Of a stretch of 64,000 bases of DNA, positions 60,119 to 64,000 are shown piece by piece (position 1 is the first letter of the stretch; the number at the start of each line of letters is the position of its first letter). This DNA is from Cacajao melanocephalus. Taxonomy: Eukaryota; Chordata; Mammalia; Primates; Pitheciidae. Both the position numbers and the translations under genes were made by a program. The notes under the pieces are model-generated. The model was not told the DNA's origin. It did not search any database and saw nothing but the letters and a program-made list of their open reading frames with translations. The DNA lies in contig CAUYLG010026897.1 of NCBI GenBank assembly GCA_963573385.1, positions 1 to 64,000 of the forward strand. Reading direction: 5' to 3'.

Positions 60119-60415
60119 CTCATATCATGAATGATTTGAAAGGCTTTCCAAGAATAAAGAACAGCTTCTGTCTCTGCAAGGTCATGGGTATATATGTGTC
60201 TGAGTGCTGCACATACAGTATGATGAGTGTGTGAAGTCACTTGTGAAAAATCATTTCCAAGCACCAAATCCTGGTGTATATAACTGCCTGCTGTCTCCTG
60301 TACTCGAAAAAGCAAATCCATGTTCTGAGAAAAGTGAGAAAGGCAGATGACTGGATTTAAAATGTGCTTGGAGAGAAAGTCCACCCATTCATTTATAAAA
60401 TCCTTGACATTCATG
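60119..60415 (-). CDS. candidate internal coding exon of an unidentified minus-strand gene
   Basis: Reading the minus strand, a T-rich tract ends in TTTTAATATGTAG at 60416. Sequence then stays open for 297 bases to ATATGAG, followed at 60118 by GTAAAA, an acceptable 5' splice site whose next bases form the in-frame stop TAA. The exon starts on the third base of a codon and ends after the second base of a codon, so it is phase-symmetric. The 98 complete codons start at MNVKDFINEWVDFL and end near KAFQIIHDM. The composition is balanced, with charged, aromatic and aliphatic residues, and there is no repeat or low-complexity run. No transmembrane segment is evident inside the exon. I do not recognise the family. 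The alternative is a chance ORF in repeat-poor DNA. No other exon of the same gene was found in the window, which would be normal for long introns. Confidence 0.4.
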
Positions 60416-61599
60416 CTACATATTAAAATGAAATGCAAAATGTATAAAATGTAATGCAAAAAAAATGCACAGAACATTGGCCTAGTCTCAGTAAAACATG
60501 AATAGTTGCTATAAACTCTCTAAGTGGTTAATAAAGACTTTTTGTGGAATAAGTGTTATGAGAATAGGCCCTATAGTAAATCGCTATATTGGTCATTTGT
60601 TATTACAGAATTGGAGTTGGGACAATTGACCATTCCAAGGTAGACAAGTTAACTATTCAACAAACTGGTCTATGACTTATTGTCAGTGAAGTAACTTAGG
60701 GCATCCAGTATCTTGCAGCTAGCACTATTAAAAGGTTATTTTGAAGCATTACAGACATTTTAATTTTTTAAGAATGGCATTATTTTTTAAAATTATCATT
60801 CATTCATGATAACAAAGCCATTATTTGATATATCTGGTGCTAAGGCTTTTAGTTAATTGAGATTACCTGGTGCTCTTAATATTAGTTTAACAATTCTCCT
60901 GAGTTACATTAAAAAATCTGAATTGAAAAATAAGTTGTCTCCTTCATTGCTCAGACGCTATAGTTGATCTTCTCTGTGTTACACACCATTCTTGTTCCAC
61001 ATAACCTACATTAGAGCTGTGACTTCACTTTAAGAGAAGGCATTTAATAATTATACAAAGATTTCCGTTTCTAGTTGTAATTGCTTTAAGTTCACATTTA
61101 ATGTAGCATCGTCATCAAGTACACTTATTTAAATATGACCTTTGAAAGGGGAAACACATGTATTTATTTTGGAGAGGCCATGGAGATCTCCGTCTCTTAT
61201 CTACGCATATTGACACTGTGTTCTGCCTTGCTCTGTGTATGTATATGTGTGCATGAGAGAGTGCAATGGTAAATCACATTCTTTCTGATAGGAAGAGTAA
61301 CATTATGGTTGATTCCAAACTGAAAACAAATCTCCTAATGTTCGAAAACAAAATCCATCACACTTCCTGTATTATGCCGTTAGCACCTCCCTAGATGTAG
61401 CAGCTCAGGCATTTCTGTTTAAACATTTTATACCCACTACCTTCTGGCTACGCCATTATGTAAATGTCAAGAAGGAGGAGATTACAAATCATCAGTCATC
61501 TCTCCATTTATCCTCCAGTACTTCAACTGCTGCATGGTTCTCCCTACTTTAAGTGTTAATCCTTTATCATCCTCAGGGCTCATCTTTCTATATTTGAAA
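60416..61599. other. AT-rich repeat-poor stretch
   Basis: No transposon recognised. The first 50 bases (60416-60470) read as a polypyrimidine tract on the minus strand, ahead of the candidate exon. Several ATTA/TAAT cores near 60770-61080. Confidence 0.45.
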
Positions 61600-62160
<561 letters not shown>

Positions 62161-62234
62161 CATTTTTTGGAGGTTGTTTAAGCAAGTCACCTCCCCAGCA
62201 GAACTTCCCAAAGCAGAGTTTGGCACTCTCATAG

Positions 62235-62400
62235 TATGTACTTATGTGATGGTTAAAAGAAGACCTGTGTTAGAATCCCAGTCACGCAATGCATATGACC
62301 TTATGTGTCTCACTTAACTTTATCAAGGTGTCCAGGTGTGCTCTTTAAAATGAGAATAATAATAGTACCTAATGCATAGTTTGTTATAAAAATTCAAACA
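62235..62400 (+). mobile_element. MIR SINE
   Basis: GAAGACCTGTGTTAGAATCC, ATGACCTTATGTGTCTCACT, AAATGAGAATAATAATAGTA and CCTAATGCATAGTTTGTTAT follow sense MIR. Confidence 0.78.
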
Positions 62401-62524
62401 CACGTTTTTCCCCAGATATTAGACTGCATCAATCACCATCTCAACCATATCTAACCCAGATCCTAGCATCTGTGGCTTCCAGATTATGATTTCTAGTTTC
62501 TAAAGAGTCTTAGATGAGAAACTA

Positions 62525-63292
62525 TTTTGTGATGATTCTAGTTTTTATTTTAAATTCAGGGAGTATATGTGCAGATTTGTTACCTGAGTATATTATGTGA
62601 TGCTGAGGTTTGGGTTATGAATGATCCTATCACCCAGATACTGAGCATAGGACCCAACAGTTCGTTTTTTTAACACTTGTTTACCTCCCTTCCTCCCCAA
62701 TCTAGTAGTCCCCAGATAAACTGCTTTTAAGACACCATTATCTTTGATGGACATTTGAGCTGTTTCCAAGTCTTTGCTATTGTAAACAGTGTCTCAATAA
62801 ACATACGTGTGCATGTGTCTTTATAATAGATCGATTTATAAACCTTTGGGTATATACACATATACCCAGTAATGGGATTGCTGGGTCAAATGGTATTTCT
62901 ATTTTTAGATCCTTGAGGAATCGCCACACTGTCTTCCACAATGGTTGAACTAATTTACACTCCCACTAACAGTGTAAAAGAATTCCTATTTCTCCACATC
63001 CTCTCCAGCATCTGTTGTCTCCAGATTTTTTAATGATTGCCATTCTAACTGGCGTGAGATGGTATCTCAATGTGGTTTTGATTTGCATTTCTCTAATGAC
63101 CAGTGATGATGAGCATGTTTTCATATGTTAGTTGGCCACATAAAGGTTTTCTTTTGAAAAGTGTCTGTTCATATCCTTTGCCCATGTTTTTGATGGGATT
63201 GTTTGCTTTTTTCTTGTATATTTGTTTAAGTTCTTTATAGATTCTGGATATTAGCCCTTTGTCAGATGGGTAGCTTGCAAAAATTTCTTCCT
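62525..63292 (-). mobile_element. L1 (L1PA/L1PB-like) 3' part of a 5'-inverted insertion
   Basis: Antisense L1: ATTCAGGGAGTATATGTGCA, CAATCTAGTAGTCCCCAGAT, GGGTATATACACATATACCC, CAATGGTTGAACTAATTTAC, GGCGTGAGATGGTATCTCAA and CCTTTGTCAGATGGGTAGCT. An internal gap near 62715-62735 skips about 300 bp of the consensus ORF2 end. The segment stops abruptly at TTCTTCCTC. Confidence 0.88.
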
Positions 63293-64000
63293 CGATTAGA
63301 TGTAATAAAAAACGATAAAGGGGATATCACCACTGATTCCACAGAAATACAAACTACCATCAGAGATTACTACAAACAACTCTATGCACATAAACCAGTA
63401 AATCTAGAAGAAATGGATAAATTCTTACACCCTCCCAAGACTAAACCAGGAAGAAGTTATTGGTTATTCTGACGAATAACAAGGACTGAAGTTGAGGCAG
63501 CAATTAATAGCCTACCAACCAAAAAAAGTCCAGGTCCAGATGGGTTCACAGATGAACTTTACCAGACGTACAAAGAGGTGCTAGTACCAATCCTTCTGAA
63601 ACTGTTCCAAACAATACAAAGAGACGGAATCCTCCCTAACTCATTTTATGAGACAACATCATCCTGATACCAAAACCTAGGAGAGACTCAACAAAAAAAG
63701 AAAATTTCAGTCCAATCTCCATGATGAACATAGACGCAAAAATCTTCAATAAAATATTGGCAAATTGAATGCAACAGCACATCAAAAAGCTTATCCATCA
63801 GGATCAAGTAGGCTTCATCCCAGGGATGTAAGGCTGGTACAACATACAAAAATCTATAAATGTAATCCATCACATAAACAGAACCAAAGACAAAAACCAC
63901 ATGATTATCTCAATAGATGCAGAGAAGGCCTTTGACAAAATTCAACAGCCCTTTATGCTAAAAACTCTCAATAAAATAGGTATCCACGGAATGTATCTCA
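63293..64000 (+). mobile_element. inverted L1 ORF2 (reverse transcriptase region), runs off-window
   Basis: Sense L1 ORF2 starting GATTAGATGTAATAAAAAAC: GATATCACCACTGATTCCAC, AAAAAAAGTCCAGGTCCAGA, CATCCCAGGGATGTAAGGCT and ATCTCAATAGATGCAGAGAA mark the reverse transcriptase domain. Translated pieces such as KSPGPDGF and QDQVGFIPGM are visible, but stops and frameshifts break the frame (for example the stop at 63470), so it is not functional. Read on the minus strand, it is the inverted 5' segment of the element whose 3' part is 62525-63292. Confidence 0.88.

Noticed and set aside
63266..63472. 68-codon plus-strand ORF
   Set aside because: It is a broken piece of L1 ORF2; it begins in the adjoining antisense segment and ends at a premature stop.

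Overview
This window looks like primate (almost certainly human) nuclear DNA. Several Alu elements are present, including one with AluSc-type diagnostic bases. They sit on top of L1PA/L1PB- and L1M-type LINEs, MaLR (MLT1/MST) solo LTRs, hAT-Charlie MITEs and a dense background of decayed MIR and L2. I recognise no complete gene, and no rRNA, tRNA, CRISPR array or bacterial-type operon. Most of the window reads as intergenic or deep-intronic sequence. All repeat-family calls are by eye against remembered consensus sequences. Element edges are good to about 10-20 bp unless a target-site duplication (TSD) fixes them.

Layout. 1-8.3 kb: an L1 5' end running off the left edge, a possible L1M 5' fragment, MIRs, a nested 5'-truncated Alu, an MLT1 LTR, a hAT MITE, L2, and a 5'-inverted (twin-primed) L1 at 6451-7798. 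8.3-10.3 kb: an Alu whose two halves are pushed apart by about 490 bp of microsatellite plus a 190-bp inverted copy of sequence found 1.5 kb downstream. 10-37 kb: low-density unique sequence with MIR/L2/LTR remnants, an Alu nested in a MIR, and a mini-Alu with a perfect 15-bp TSD. 37.9-41.4 kb: a GGAT/GATT microsatellite, then a 1.9-kb CA-rich minisatellite that carries a second, contracted copy of the microsatellite and its flanks. 41.8-59.6 kb: more MIR/L2/MITE, a 1.2-kb L1ME-type 3' end, an MLT1 LTR, short L1 fragments and several Alus, including an Alu-in-Alu pair. 59.6-61.6 kb: a repeat-poor interval that contains the one stretch that behaves like a protein-coding exon (minus strand, 60119-60415). 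61.6-64 kb: an L2 split by an Alu, then a second 5'-inverted L1 running off the right edge.

The most interesting points are two separate events in which a nearby sequence was copied into a microsatellite-rich site (8565-8754 and 39797-39875), both resembling template-switch repair, and the unidentified candidate exon, which has flush splice signals and symmetric phase.
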